Shown here: positions 55,801 through 64,000 of the stretch, one piece after another
How positions within the stretch are numbered: the first letter of the stretch is position 1
Layout: each line of letters begins with the position of its first letter
Assembly: GCF_022682495.2 (NCBI RefSeq)
Contig: NC_071399.1
Location: forward strand, 11,699,342-11,763,341
From: Desmodus rotundus
Taxonomy: Eukaryota > Chordata > Mammalia > Chiroptera > Phyllostomidae
Direction of reading: 5' to 3'
DNA: 64,000 bases
The notes under the pieces: generated by a model
What the model was told of the DNA's origin: nothing
Seen by the model: only the letters and a program-made list of their open reading frames with translations
Database searches by the model: none
Program-made: the position numbers and the translations under genes

Positions 55801-58800
55801 GACAGGTTGTTGTGAACTATGATTTTCAGTAATAGAAGTTTCTATTTTTTTAAAAAAAGATGTATTAGCAAAATAAAGTCTATGATATTATATGTATGCA
55901 TCTATGCAAAATTCTAAAGAACATTATGATTTTATGCTAAAATACTACAAACAAACATCAATAGTTTTAGCACCCCTAATAATTGATTTAAAAAACCCAC
56001 CATTATACATCAGATGGAGTATTCAAATTTTACATACGGGAACTATGATTTTTACTGTTAATGAATTCAGCTACACACCTTCTAAATCATTAACAGTAGT
56101 CATGGCAGCAGCACCATTTTCATCCTCAATAATCTTGCAGGTACATCTTACGTTTGTGTTACTTTCAGCCTCAGTTTTCATACGTTCATATTCCCTCATT
56201 CTGGCTAATGCTTGGTCCAAGTGAATCACAGTGTTACCTGCACATGGAACAGAAATGTGTCTCACAGATATAAAAGCAAACTTTTTCATGTATCCCTCTA
56301 AATTTATTAATTAAAAAATGTCTGAACATAGGGAAGAAAAACCGGCTTTAACAAGTTCTAGATGTTGTAGTAGATGGGTACTCTGCCAACATTATCACGT
56401 TTATTTATTTAACCCTTAAGATAACCTCACACAGTGGATGATAGCACCCTCATTTCCAGAGCTGAAATAACCTGCACAAGGTTTCAGAGCCCAGTTAGGT
56501 GCTAAAGCAGGAATTCAAACGCAGGTCTCTTAAGACACTTTAAACAGTACAAAAATAAATTCTAAAATGTCATGCAAATTCTGATGCAAACAACCTAACC
56601 TACAACAGTCAAGTGAGGTAAGGAAAAGACCTAAGATTGACTTTCCAATTCTCCTTTGTCTACTTCAAAGCTAATGCTGAATGACTGAGGGAAAACAGTA
56701 AATGAAATGAAATAGGCCTCAAAGTTACTGGCAACTCAGAAAGTGGGCACTCACTACTAAGGTGGAATGGGTTTATCAGCGTGATGTTTGTGATTTTCCT
56801 CTACTATGAAAGTTCAGTACAGGAAAGGCATTTCCTCAGAAGGGAGCTGGCCTCGATAATCAGATTAAGGCAAGAGGAGGACGAAAGACAGGGCAAGGTT
56901 GGGCCCTTTCCTTTGTAGTGGAAAATGCCTTTGAAATCATCTACATCTTCTCATCCTAGGAACAAACACCAGAATGGGACACTACCCTGTGAACCAGCGG
57001 CTTTGAGGTCTGAATGGCTGAGTACTTGGGGACCTCCGGATAGCCCACAGCCTGGAAAAGGCACCAAGAGGTACTCACACATTTCCTTTTCCCTAATCTC
57101 CTTTTGAAATTCAGGACTCAGGGGTTTTTTTCTCTCCTTTTGAGTTACACAACCTTTTAAAATTTCTTACCGTTGATGAAGAAAAATACAATGTGCCATG
57201 CCTTAGAATTAAAAAAATTTCAGTTCTTACCTCAAATTAAGACATTAACATTGTTACTGAGAATGTGACTGAATGAAGGCACTGCTGCCTGTGGATTTTT
57301 CCCACTGACTGACTAGAAAACTTCAAAGGGTGACCTTTCTCTTAAGGAAAGGAAATTAACATTTTCTAAACCTCTAGCATGCACGCTAGGAATTTCTGTA
57401 TTTTTTTCACAAGAGCACAGCAAGGGAGGTAAGGTCCCCATTTTCTGAGTATATGCAGAGTCAAAAAGCTTAGATGGTTTGCCCAGGGTCAAAGAGTTAA
57501 GAGCAGAAGATCCCTGAATTTACTGATGGATAGATTTTTAAGTCCCTATTCTACAAGAAGTTGCCTTTCTAGAATTTTGTTTCCTTATCAATATAATTCA
57601 AAGACTGTAGTAAATTCATGTTCTAAGATTATAAAAATTCTGCTTACCCAGATCATCCGTTGCAAAAGGCTCAAAATTTGAAGATACAGACAGGACACTA
57701 GCATTATCAGCATCATTTTGCTCACTTATTTTATGTGTTTCTCTCTCAAAGTTCTTCTCAAAAGTTTCCTAAGTCATAGTTTTAAAACAAATAAAAATCA
57801 CTATTTCTTTTTTAAAACTTGGATTAAATTAAAATTTTGACATAGAAACTATTTGCATAAAACTATACACTTAAAGTTGTGACATAAACAAAAGGTATAA
57901 AGCACTGAATAGTCAGACAGGACAACCTGCAGGACACTTGTCATTCTGTAGATGACAATACACAGAGTCAGCTACAGATTAAATTCTAACTTGGAAAACA
58001 CAGTGCTGCAAATTATTTCTACACCCACAGGGAAATTCTCCTCCAAACCCGGACAATGCACAGCACCTTACACTGTGGCATGCAGCTGTCTCACATCGGA
58101 AGAAAAACACGACAGCATCATTCATATTTTTTACATCAACTTTATTGAAATAGAATTTACAAACAACACACCCAGTAAGTGTACACTTTGAATAGTTTTG
58201 AAAAATATATGCACCCATGTAACCACCTTCCCTGAAAATAAAGACCATTCCCATCAGGCCAGAACGCTCCTTTGTAGCCCTTTGCAGTCAATAAGCACTG
58301 TAGCCCACTCACAGGACTTCTGTCCCCCCAGATTAGTTTTGTTCGCTCTAGACTTCGTGTAAATGGAACCATTCAGTATGCACTCTTCACTGTCAGGCTT
58401 CTTCCACTCAGGGTTTCTGAAATTAATCTGTGTTTCTGTGTGTCTCAAGAGTTAATGAACTCATTTGAACGGTTGAGTAATATTTCATTGTATGGATATA
58501 CCAGTTTGTTTATCCACTTATCTGCTGATGCTCCAGTTTGAGGCTATCATGACTAATGATGCTATGAACATTCGTGTACAAGAATTGTTTTGAATGTGTA
58601 TTTTCATTTCTCTTGAATGAACACCTATAAGAGAAATTGCTGGCTCACATGCCAAGTTTATGTTTATCTTTGTAAGAAACTGCCATACTGCTTTCCAAAG
58701 TGGTTGTACAATTTCACAAACCCACCAGCAGTGTGAGAGTTCCAACTGCTCCATGTTCACACTAACACTTCTTATCGTCGACCTTTAATTTCAGCCTTTC

Positions 58801-61800
58801 TAGTGGGTGTGAAGTGCATCTCATGTGGTTTTAATTTGCATTCTGGCCATTTATGCGTCTTCATTACTGGAAGCACCTGTTCCAATCTCTTGCCCATTCT
58901 TGACTGAGGTGATTGCTTTACAAGGGACTCGTAAAAGTTCTTTATAGAACAGTCAGGATTTGTCACTTATATAGTCATTTGTCAGATACATATATACTGA
59001 GATCATTTTCTCCTAATGTTAACTTTTAAAACAGAATTTAATCAGTTTTCCTTTTATAGTTAGTGCTCTCATGTCCTCAGACACCTTTGTTTATGTCAAA
59101 ATAAGAAAGATCCCCTTGTTTTCTTTTATAAGTTTTATAGTTTAAGCTTTTTCAGGACTTTTGTCTACAGCACGATAAGGGACAGGGCCGCGGCAGGGAG
59201 CGGGGACTTGTGAAACTCATTTCTCAACAGTGTTCTTTCTCCTAGCTACAGATATTCTAAAATTTTCTCTTAAATTATTAAATGAAAAGTTCTGTCCCTG
59301 ATTAGAGAACAGTCAGGTATTAGCAAAACTGCTTTAGGAAAGGAAACCATTGTGTTGCTCCATCAAATAAGACTTGCAGGTGACACGCTCTTGCCATTTT
59401 ATGGCGCCGGGAGTGGGAGAAGCACAGTGTTTCTCCCTCATTCCTCACCCTCAATTCCTCACCCTCCACTTACAATTCTCGGATGCCTGCTTTTACGTCT
59501 CTTCTTCCTGAGTGTGAAGACTCCTATACACACTCTGAAATGTGTGTGTAAAAGCTCCATAAATGAAGCTCAAAGAACCTTGCCAAGAAACATGGAAAAT
59601 GAGAGAGACTCTGTCTGATATGGTAACCTCTAGCCATGTACCGTATTTTTCACACTATAAGACACACAGGACCATAAGAAGCACCTAGGTTTTAGAAGAG
59701 GAAAATAGGAAAAAAAATTTTGCTCCACCACCAACACCCCCCCCCCCCACCAGTGAGCCAGGTAAACTACATTTGGACTTTAAGTCGCACCCCCATTTTC
59801 CTCCCAAATTTGGGGGAAAAGTGCATCTTACAGTCCAAAAAATACAGTAGCTAACGTATTAAATAAAATTTAAATTTAGTTCCTCAATCCCACTAGGCAC
59901 TGTCTTAGTAGCCAATGGCTGCTCTATCAGACAATACAGATACAAAACCTCTGCACCATTACGGGAAGTTCTACTGGACAGCCCTGCTCCAGACCAGTGG
60001 GCACAAACACTGGGTGCTGTGCTGCTGCTGCTGATTAACTGGCACTGACAAGGGAAGATGTTGCATTAATGCTACATTTAAGTTTTGGATAAAAAATTAA
60101 AGAACTGACCTATTTATTTAAAAGTAATGCTAAATATAGTTATTTATGCCAAGTCCCTAAAATTATGGCCTGAATCTTTGTGAACCCCCAACTCCCCTAA
60201 ATTCGTATGTTAAGGCCCTAACTGCCAAAGTGACGGTATTAGGAGGCGGGGAGTCGGGAGATAATCAGGCTTGGATGAGGTCACGAGGGTGGAGCCCCCA
60301 TGTCGGTATTAGCGTCCTTAGAAAGAGAGGAAGCCACACTAGAGCTTCCTCTCACTGCCATGTAAGGACACAGGTAGAAGGCAGCCATCTGCAAGCCAAG
60401 AAGAGAGCCCTCAACAGAAGCAAATCTGCTGACACAAGGTCTTGAACTTCCTAGCTTTCAGAACCACAAGAAATAGTATTTGTTGTTTAAACCATCCAGT
60501 ATACAGCATTTGGTTTACCAGCCCAAGCTGACTAAAATACCTACTTATTAAGCAGTACAGTACCTTTAAACTTTAACTTTAAAACCTTGTCAACACTGTC
60601 ATAAATTGTAGCTCAATTTTCAAAATTTGCTACTGATGGTACAGACCCATGTGCTCGGATCTTTTAAAGTACCTGGAAGTAATACTACCTATAAAACTTG
60701 GACATAAAGGGTGGCACTAGAGTTAAAAATATAAAATTACTGTCCTGACTGGTGTGGCTCAGTAGTTGGGCGTCATCTCGCAAACTAAAAGGTTGCCAAT
60801 TCAATCGTAGGTCAGGGCACATGCCTGGGTTGAGGGCCAGGTCCTCACTTTGGGGGCATGTGAGAGGCAGCCAATCCATGCTTCTCTCTAAAATCGATGT
60901 TTCTCTCCCTCGCTTTCTCCCTCCCTTCCCCTCTCTCTAAAATAAATAAATAAATAAATAAATAAATCTTTAAAAATAACTCATGCTCTCTGTAAGTTAT
61001 TTCAATGTTTCTCTAATAAACTTTAACCTAGAATCTCTAATTATATATATATATATATTTGGACCAACCTCATTTCCCACACAAAGGAGTACAGAATTTT
61101 CAATTAGTCATAACAATGACTAATCCCAAGTAGCAATTCCTTACATTAATTTATATTTGACATTATAAAACAGTTAAAACCATGTAGTTTCTAGTCACAG
61201 TTTATATTCATGTTAGTATAGGAGTTGGAACCTGGTAGAGACAGGTTTTAAGCTGAAAAAAAAAGACTTGGGAAAGCATTGTTTTAAACATGAATATAAA
61301 CAAAAGAGCAAAAATCCAGAAAAAAGTCCTCAATAGCCATTAAAAAATTACTGTACGTGAGGAAGAGACAAGATAATCTTTTGAGAAAACACTACCTGTG
61401 CAGTACAAAGTTATAATGCTAACATGTCAACAATGGTCAGAAACACAGTAGTATGCTTTCAACTCTCCATCTGTATCAGGTATTTGCTAATCAATTATAT
61501 CCAGATGTCAATTATATCCTATCTATCGATATCCAGGTGCTAGAAATGGCATTAAAAAAAGAACAAGTTTGTTATCCTAAGACTGCATACAATTTTTTAC
61601 AACAGAATCAGGGTCTGAATTTCCAAACAGTGACTTCTGAATACCTAGCATGTTACCCCCGTAGTAGCCCAGCAGCATGCCACTCCGGCATTTAATGGCA
61701 CCTGCCTGGCACCGCAGGTCCTATAAGCTGTGCAGGTGCTATCTGGAGGGTGTACTTATTGAAAATATACCATTTTCCTCACCACTCTTCCATTTCCTTT

Positions 61801-62918
61801 CTACTTTAAAGTTTTTTTCATCCATTTTAATACATTAAATTTCCATTTTTGTCCTGGATGACTTTCTTTCATCTAGGCTTCTCTTCCAGACCAAAGACCT
61901 GGTTTATCTTATACAGATTTATTCAAGGGTTCTAATTGTGATCTGACTGCTGTCTGGTTTACTGAATGTCTTAAACAACATGACAAATTTTACTAAATGC
62001 CTATGATGAGTCAACTCCTATGACGGGCAATGGAACCATCAATACAACCATTTTACACCTTATGATTGATCACTTATATATAATGCATTTTGATTAAGTT
62101 TTAGACCTCACCTCAAAATAAAATGATTACACTCAGCTTTTTAAAAAAGTGGGAAACCAAATATACTAGGTATGCTCACAGTTTATAACAACCTACTTAA
62201 TTTTTGCTTAGGGCATACTGGAATTAGGTATCGATTTCATTGATCACAATCAGCTTACATCATCAGTAGTAGCAAGGCTTTCACTGGGAGTAAGTTCTGA
62301 GTTTGATGCTATCCAAGTACCAGAATTCACTGACTTTACATTTTCCCCTTCTTTTTCGTGGTTCTCAGAAATATGTGTGGATACTATGTCCTAAATAAGG
62401 AAATAAGATATTTATGTAAGACATAAAACATTCAATCAAAAATTTGAAAGCAGAATCTTTAAAAGAAAAAATTCAATACTCCTCACCTCATAGGTTAATT
62501 ATGAGGAAGAAATAACATTGAAAATACTGAAATATTGCCCAGAAAGACTTTATGTAAAAGTTACTTAAGCTATACATGAAGTTTTAAATAAAAGGCAAGA
62601 ATGCATATAGAAAATAGATCAAAAGACATAAGGAACAAGGACATACTTTAGTCTAAGAAAGCAACCTTTAGTCTAAGAAAGGATATAATCATGAAGAACA
62701 GCAACACTGGATAGGGAAGGGAAAAGACTGTTAGCTACCAGATACCTGCAGTGCATACAAGGCCCTCTGTCTTAAGTAGTCTGTATTAAGTAGCTGAAGC
62801 TCATGGAAGAGTTCAATAAGAAAATGCGGACGAGATTCATTTTGAGATATTAATGTAGCTACTTCAGAATAAATAGTATCCCGCAAAGCTTCGAACATGG
62901 AAAAATCACTCCCAGTTT
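37874..62918 (-). CDS. PCM1: Pericentriolar material 1, last 15 coding exons (partial)
   Basis: Scaffold of centriolar satellites, needed for delivery of proteins to centrosome and primary cilium. Exons on the minus strand in coding order: 62746-62918, 62259-62390, 57648-57768, 56079-56237, 55705-55841, 50764-50898, 47970-48167, 46315-46377, 45762-45897, 45306-45466, 42392-42479, 41618-41874, 39464-39556, 39259-39376, 37874-37899. They total 1,997 bases, about 664 residues plus stop; mammalian PCM1 has about 2,024. Every junction is AG/GT and every phase matches, so the part seen is intact. Recognised blocks include [40 protein letters not shown], acidic Glu/Asp-rich stretches, and the conserved tail [20 protein letters not shown]. 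The N-terminal two thirds lie beyond 64000. The gene is tail to tail with ASAH1. Confidence 0.97.
39259..39376 (-). CDS. PCM1: PCM1 penultimate coding exon
   Basis: 118 bases, [16 protein letters not shown] at the start and NSQTLKEP at the end, donor gtatga. It has one residue more (ILCEMQ) than the form I recall from human (ICEMQ). Confidence 0.95.
39464..39556 (-). CDS. PCM1: PCM1 exon (third from last)
   Basis: 93 bases, 31 whole codons, acidic block [20 protein letters not shown], donor gtattt. Confidence 0.96.
39700..41617 (-). other. PCM1 intron with a possible old solo LTR
   Basis: 40915-41340 has an LTR-like order on the plus strand: a GC-rich part, 'ccctataaaataaacagact' combining TATA and AATAAA, then 'tgcctgtgttgtgtctttct'. 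No target duplication was found, so this is tentative. The rest is AT-rich. Confidence 0.35.
41618..41874 (-). CDS. PCM1: PCM1 exon (fourth from last)
   Basis: 257 bases, the largest PCM1 exon here. Contains [14 protein letters not shown] and [20 protein letters not shown], a Ser/Thr/Pro-rich region, probably disordered. Donor gtatgt. Confidence 0.96.
42392..42479 (-). CDS. PCM1: PCM1 exon (fifth from last)
   Basis: 88 bases, [20 protein letters not shown] and onward, acceptor ccttctag, donor gtaaga. Ends one base into an Asp codon. Confidence 0.95.
42480..45305 (-). other. PCM1 intron with an internal duplicate and a Ves SINE
   Basis: 42556-42775 and 44060-44275 are similar to each other on the same strand. 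43600-43990 resembles old L1 sequence ('gcattcactggcctgctcaa'). A Ves SINE lies at 44909-45116. Confidence 0.55.
44909..45116 (-). repeat. Ves SINE in antisense
   Basis: T-rich start and 'gggaaacatcaatatgtggt' as the complement of the body, with 'cacaccagccagggcag' at the right. It is in sense with PCM1 transcription. Confidence 0.85.
45306..45466 (-). CDS. PCM1: PCM1 exon (sixth from last)
   Basis: 161 bases, [20 protein letters not shown] and a Glu-rich stretch. The acceptor is aatgtag at 45467-45468: a nearer AG (45486) is also in view, but only this one keeps the phase with the previous exon (Ile-Asn-Leu-Ser). Confidence 0.95.
45762..45897 (-). CDS. PCM1: PCM1 exon (seventh from last)
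   Basis: 136 bases, [20 protein letters not shown] and [20 protein letters not shown], very acidic. Donor gtaagt, acceptor gtggcaag. Confidence 0.95.
46315..46377 (-). CDS. PCM1: PCM1 short exon (eighth from last)
   Basis: 63 bases, 21 codons ([18 protein letters not shown]), acceptor cttgtag, donor gtatgt. In-frame length means skipping would not shift the frame. Confidence 0.95.
46610..47300 (+). repeat. Old L2 LINE fragment
   Basis: Plus-orientation phrases typical of the L2 3' part ('cttacctggactgttgcgac', 'ctcatatttcacccccctaa'). Degenerate. Confidence 0.5.
47605..47627. repeat. (CA)n microsatellite
   Basis: A run of about 11 CA units in the PCM1 intron. Confidence 0.8.
47970..48167 (-). 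CDS. PCM1: PCM1 exon (ninth from last)
   Basis: 198 bases, 66 codons: [48 protein letters not shown]. Acceptor tttgaatag, donor gtaaat. Probably helical, with a predicted interaction role. Confidence 0.96.
48288..49237. mobile_element. Twin-primed L1 insertion with 10-bp target duplication
   Basis: The insert 48298-49227 is flanked by AAACTTTTAG at 48288-48297 and 49228-49237. The left 0.58 kb is L1 ORF2 C-terminus in minus orientation ([20 protein letters not shown] on the minus strand). The right part from about 48880 is L1 3' UTR in plus orientation with a G-rich stretch and an AATAAA/A-rich end. The 5' inversion is the known product of twin priming. It lies 120 bases upstream of a PCM1 exon. 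Confidence 0.9.
49238..50763 (-). other. PCM1 intron, no repeat recognised
   Basis: AT-rich with a G homopolymer near 49584. No exon apart from the boundary at 50764. Confidence 0.45.
50764..50898 (-). CDS. PCM1: PCM1 exon (tenth from last)
   Basis: 135 bases, 45 codons, [20 protein letters not shown] and [16 protein letters not shown]. Acceptor ttctcag, donor gtaagg. Confidence 0.97.
50899..55704 (-). other. Large PCM1 intron with old repeats
   Basis: 4.8 kb. 53400-53760 carries an old interspersed repeat (family uncertain). 54240-54600 resembles antisense-free old L1 ('tattaaaaacaacgg' type). 54800-55435 is the L2 3' part in plus orientation ('ccttccctgaccatccagtc', 'catatatcactatctgatat'). 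No exon is seen. Confidence 0.5.
55705..55841 (-). CDS. PCM1: PCM1 exon (eleventh from last)
   Basis: 137 bases, [20 protein letters not shown] and [17 protein letters not shown]. Donor gtaagc. The acceptor (aaaaaatag) has a poor pyrimidine tract but keeps phase. Confidence 0.96.
56079..56237 (-). CDS. PCM1: PCM1 exon (twelfth from last)
   Basis: 159 bases, [20 protein letters not shown] (coiled-coil-like) then [15 protein letters not shown]. Acceptor atgtgcag, donor gtgtgt. Confidence 0.96.
56395..57525. repeat. Two MIR-like remnants in a PCM1 intron
   Basis: 56395-56530 ('aggaattcaaacgcaggtct' type end) and 57365-57520 ('gatggtttgcccagggtcaa'). Both are ancient. The sequence between them is not recognised. 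Confidence 0.45.
57648..57768 (-). CDS. PCM1: PCM1 exon (thirteenth from last)
   Basis: 121 bases, [20 protein letters not shown] and [17 protein letters not shown]. Acceptor gacttag, donor gtaagc. Confidence 0.96.
58125..59150 (-). repeat. Old L1 in antisense
   Basis: Starts with the typical antisense L1 end ('tttattgaaatagaatttac') and continues into ORF2 remnants (minus strand [19 protein letters not shown] near 58600). Many stops. Confidence 0.75.
59641..59847. mobile_element. TA-flanked MITE, 207 bp
   Basis: Ends are inverted repeats over about 28 bases: left CCGTATTTTTCACACTATAA, right reversed CTGTATTTTTTGGACTGTAA. TA lies on both sides (59639-59640, 59848-59849). A C-run lies in the middle (near 59738). 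It has no coding capacity and probably derives from a mariner/Tc1-type transposon. Confidence 0.7.
60145..60537 (+). repeat. MaLR-type LTR (MLT/MST family)
   Basis: Phrases characteristic of ERVL-MaLR LTRs: 'cgtatgttaaggccctaact', 'ggtcacgagggtggagcccc', 'ttgaacttcctagctttcag' and the end 'ccagcccaagctgactaaaa'. An old solo LTR in a PCM1 intron. Confidence 0.65.
60742..60966 (+). repeat. Ves SINE with (AAAT)n tail
   Basis: Head 'tcctgactggtgtggctcag', 'gggcacatgcctgggttgag', a CT-rich body and a run of about seven AAAT units at the end. It is antisense to PCM1. Confidence 0.85.
60967..62258 (-). other. PCM1 intron, no repeat recognised
   Basis: A (TA)n run lies near 61044-61060. Otherwise AT-rich sequence without exon signals. 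Confidence 0.45.
62259..62390 (-). CDS. PCM1: PCM1 exon (fourteenth from last)
   Basis: 132 bases, 44 codons, ending [20 protein letters not shown] plus DD. Acceptor tatttag, donor gtaagc. Ser/Thr-rich and probably disordered. Confidence 0.96.
62746..62918 (-). CDS. PCM1: PCM1 exon (fifteenth from last), most upstream in window
   Basis: 173 bases, [20 protein letters not shown] and [20 protein letters not shown], highly conserved helical region. Acceptor atcttccag, donor gtatct. It begins with two bases of a codon shared with an exon beyond the window. Confidence 0.97.
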
Positions 62919-64000
62919 CTGGAAGATATAAAATATCAGAGAGTTAATATTGATAAAATATATTCCTAACAATTTCTATTAACTTGTATTATTACTCTCA
63001 GCCTTAAGTTACTTAAAAATCAGAACATACTTAATTCTTTTTCAGGGCTTTTATAGTAAAAAAAAAAAAATCTTAAAATTACTAAGATAAAATTAATCAT
63101 AAAAAATACCTATATATATTGTATAATAAAGATGTTCAAATGTATGAATAACACCACTTAGTGTTACTTGGATCATAATTGTTTCTCAATAAAAAAATTC
63201 TGGAAAATGTCGTACATTTCATAGGAATAGTCAGTGCAAATGTTTCAGCACCTGGATGAAATCAGCCAAGTACAAATAATTTTCTTTTTTAGTTAATATG
63301 AACTTGTTACAAAGAAGGAAATTTGTATAATAATGAGAATAAACTAAATATTACCAATGAGAGTTACTATTTTAAGCTCTACCTAGTTATGTACAAATCC
63401 TCAAATCTCAACTATGATATTGTGGGGATAAAAAACTGAATTTGTGCACTGGCCAGGTGGCTCAGTCACTTAAAGCATCATCCCATACACCAAAATGTTG
63501 CAGGTTCAATTCCTGGTCAGGGCATATACAGGACACAACCGATTGATGTTTCTCTCTCTCACTCTCTCTCTCTCAAAGCAACAAACATATACTTGGGTGA
63601 GGATTTAAAAAACAAAACAAAAAACTCCACAAGTTGTAACTATAACATGAACATAATAGGTCAATTTCTCTATAGCATGACATACTGACATATTTACCAG
63701 TAGTACTGAGAATACATTGAAATGGGCAAGGGAAATCTTCCGTTTCACAGAACCTAGGTATCACTCTACTACGTAGCAATAATTCTGCCATATGCATTTG
63801 TTGATAACACAGAATTATCACCCTTGATGACAGAGTCATGTACAAATTAGGAACTATTCCCATTTTGATTTCTCTATGAGAAAGTATCTCCAAGAGTCTC
63901 TTCTAGCTATCAAATTCTGTAAACATTCTAGAATAGTAGAACAAAAAGCAGTTAAATACTCAAATTCCAAAAAATCAGTAATAAGTCTCTAACAAAATTT
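62919..64000 (-). other. PCM1 intron to the window edge
   Basis: No exon is recognised. It contains the SINE at 63447-63612. Confidence 0.5.
63447..63612 (+). repeat. Ves SINE, short form
   Basis: 'cactggccaggtggctcagt' head, 'ttcaattcctggtcagggca' B-box region, CT repeat and 'atatacttgggtgaggattt' end. Same subtype as the copy at 9386. Confidence 0.85.

Noticed and set aside
63573..63893. Minus-strand frame of 106 codons as a further PCM1 exon
   Set aside because: The peptide does not resemble PCM1, and part of the frame overlaps the end of a SINE.

Overview
This is nuclear DNA from a bat, most likely a yangochiropteran and probably a vesper bat. It carries spliced mammalian genes, several tRNA-derived SINEs of the bat Ves type (heads resembling 'gtttgatccctggtcaggg', bodies ending 'gatgtttctctc'), old mammalian MIR, L2 and L1 copies, and cut-and-paste DNA transposons (hAT and mariner) of the sort that stayed active late in vesper bats.

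Three units make up the window. (1) About 1.56-7.13 kb holds a complete LTR-to-LTR endogenous gammaretrovirus of 5,570 bp. Its two 433-bp LTRs are identical and it is flanked by a perfect 5-bp target duplication, so the insertion is very recent. It is defective and chimeric: gag is open; nearly all of pro, all of pol and the first part of env are deleted; the remaining protease start is joined in frame to the env C-terminal half; and a second, degenerate env fragment lies downstream, between an internal polypurine tract and the real one. (2) About 12.8-31.4 kb on the + strand holds 13 exons of ASAH1, the lysosomal acid ceramidase. They encode residues 27-395 without a break; the exon for the signal peptide is not visible and is presumably upstream. 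(3) About 37.9-62.9 kb on the - strand holds the 15 last coding exons of PCM1, the centriolar satellite scaffold. They encode about 664 C-terminal residues, all phases agree, and the gene runs off the right edge.

ASAH1 and PCM1 are tail to tail, the order known from other mammals. The retrovirus lies upstream of ASAH1 exon 2 in the same orientation, most likely in intron 1, so its LTR promoter, splice donor and polyadenylation signal could affect ASAH1 transcription.

The introns and intergenic DNA are mostly repeats. They include a mariner nested in a hAT transposase relic, a deleted mariner nested in an old L1, a 453-bp hAT element with a perfect 8-bp duplication, a twin-primed L1 in a PCM1 intron, a SINE ending close to an ASAH1 splice donor, a TA-flanked MITE, and seven Ves SINEs. 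I saw no tRNA or rRNA genes and no CRISPR array.
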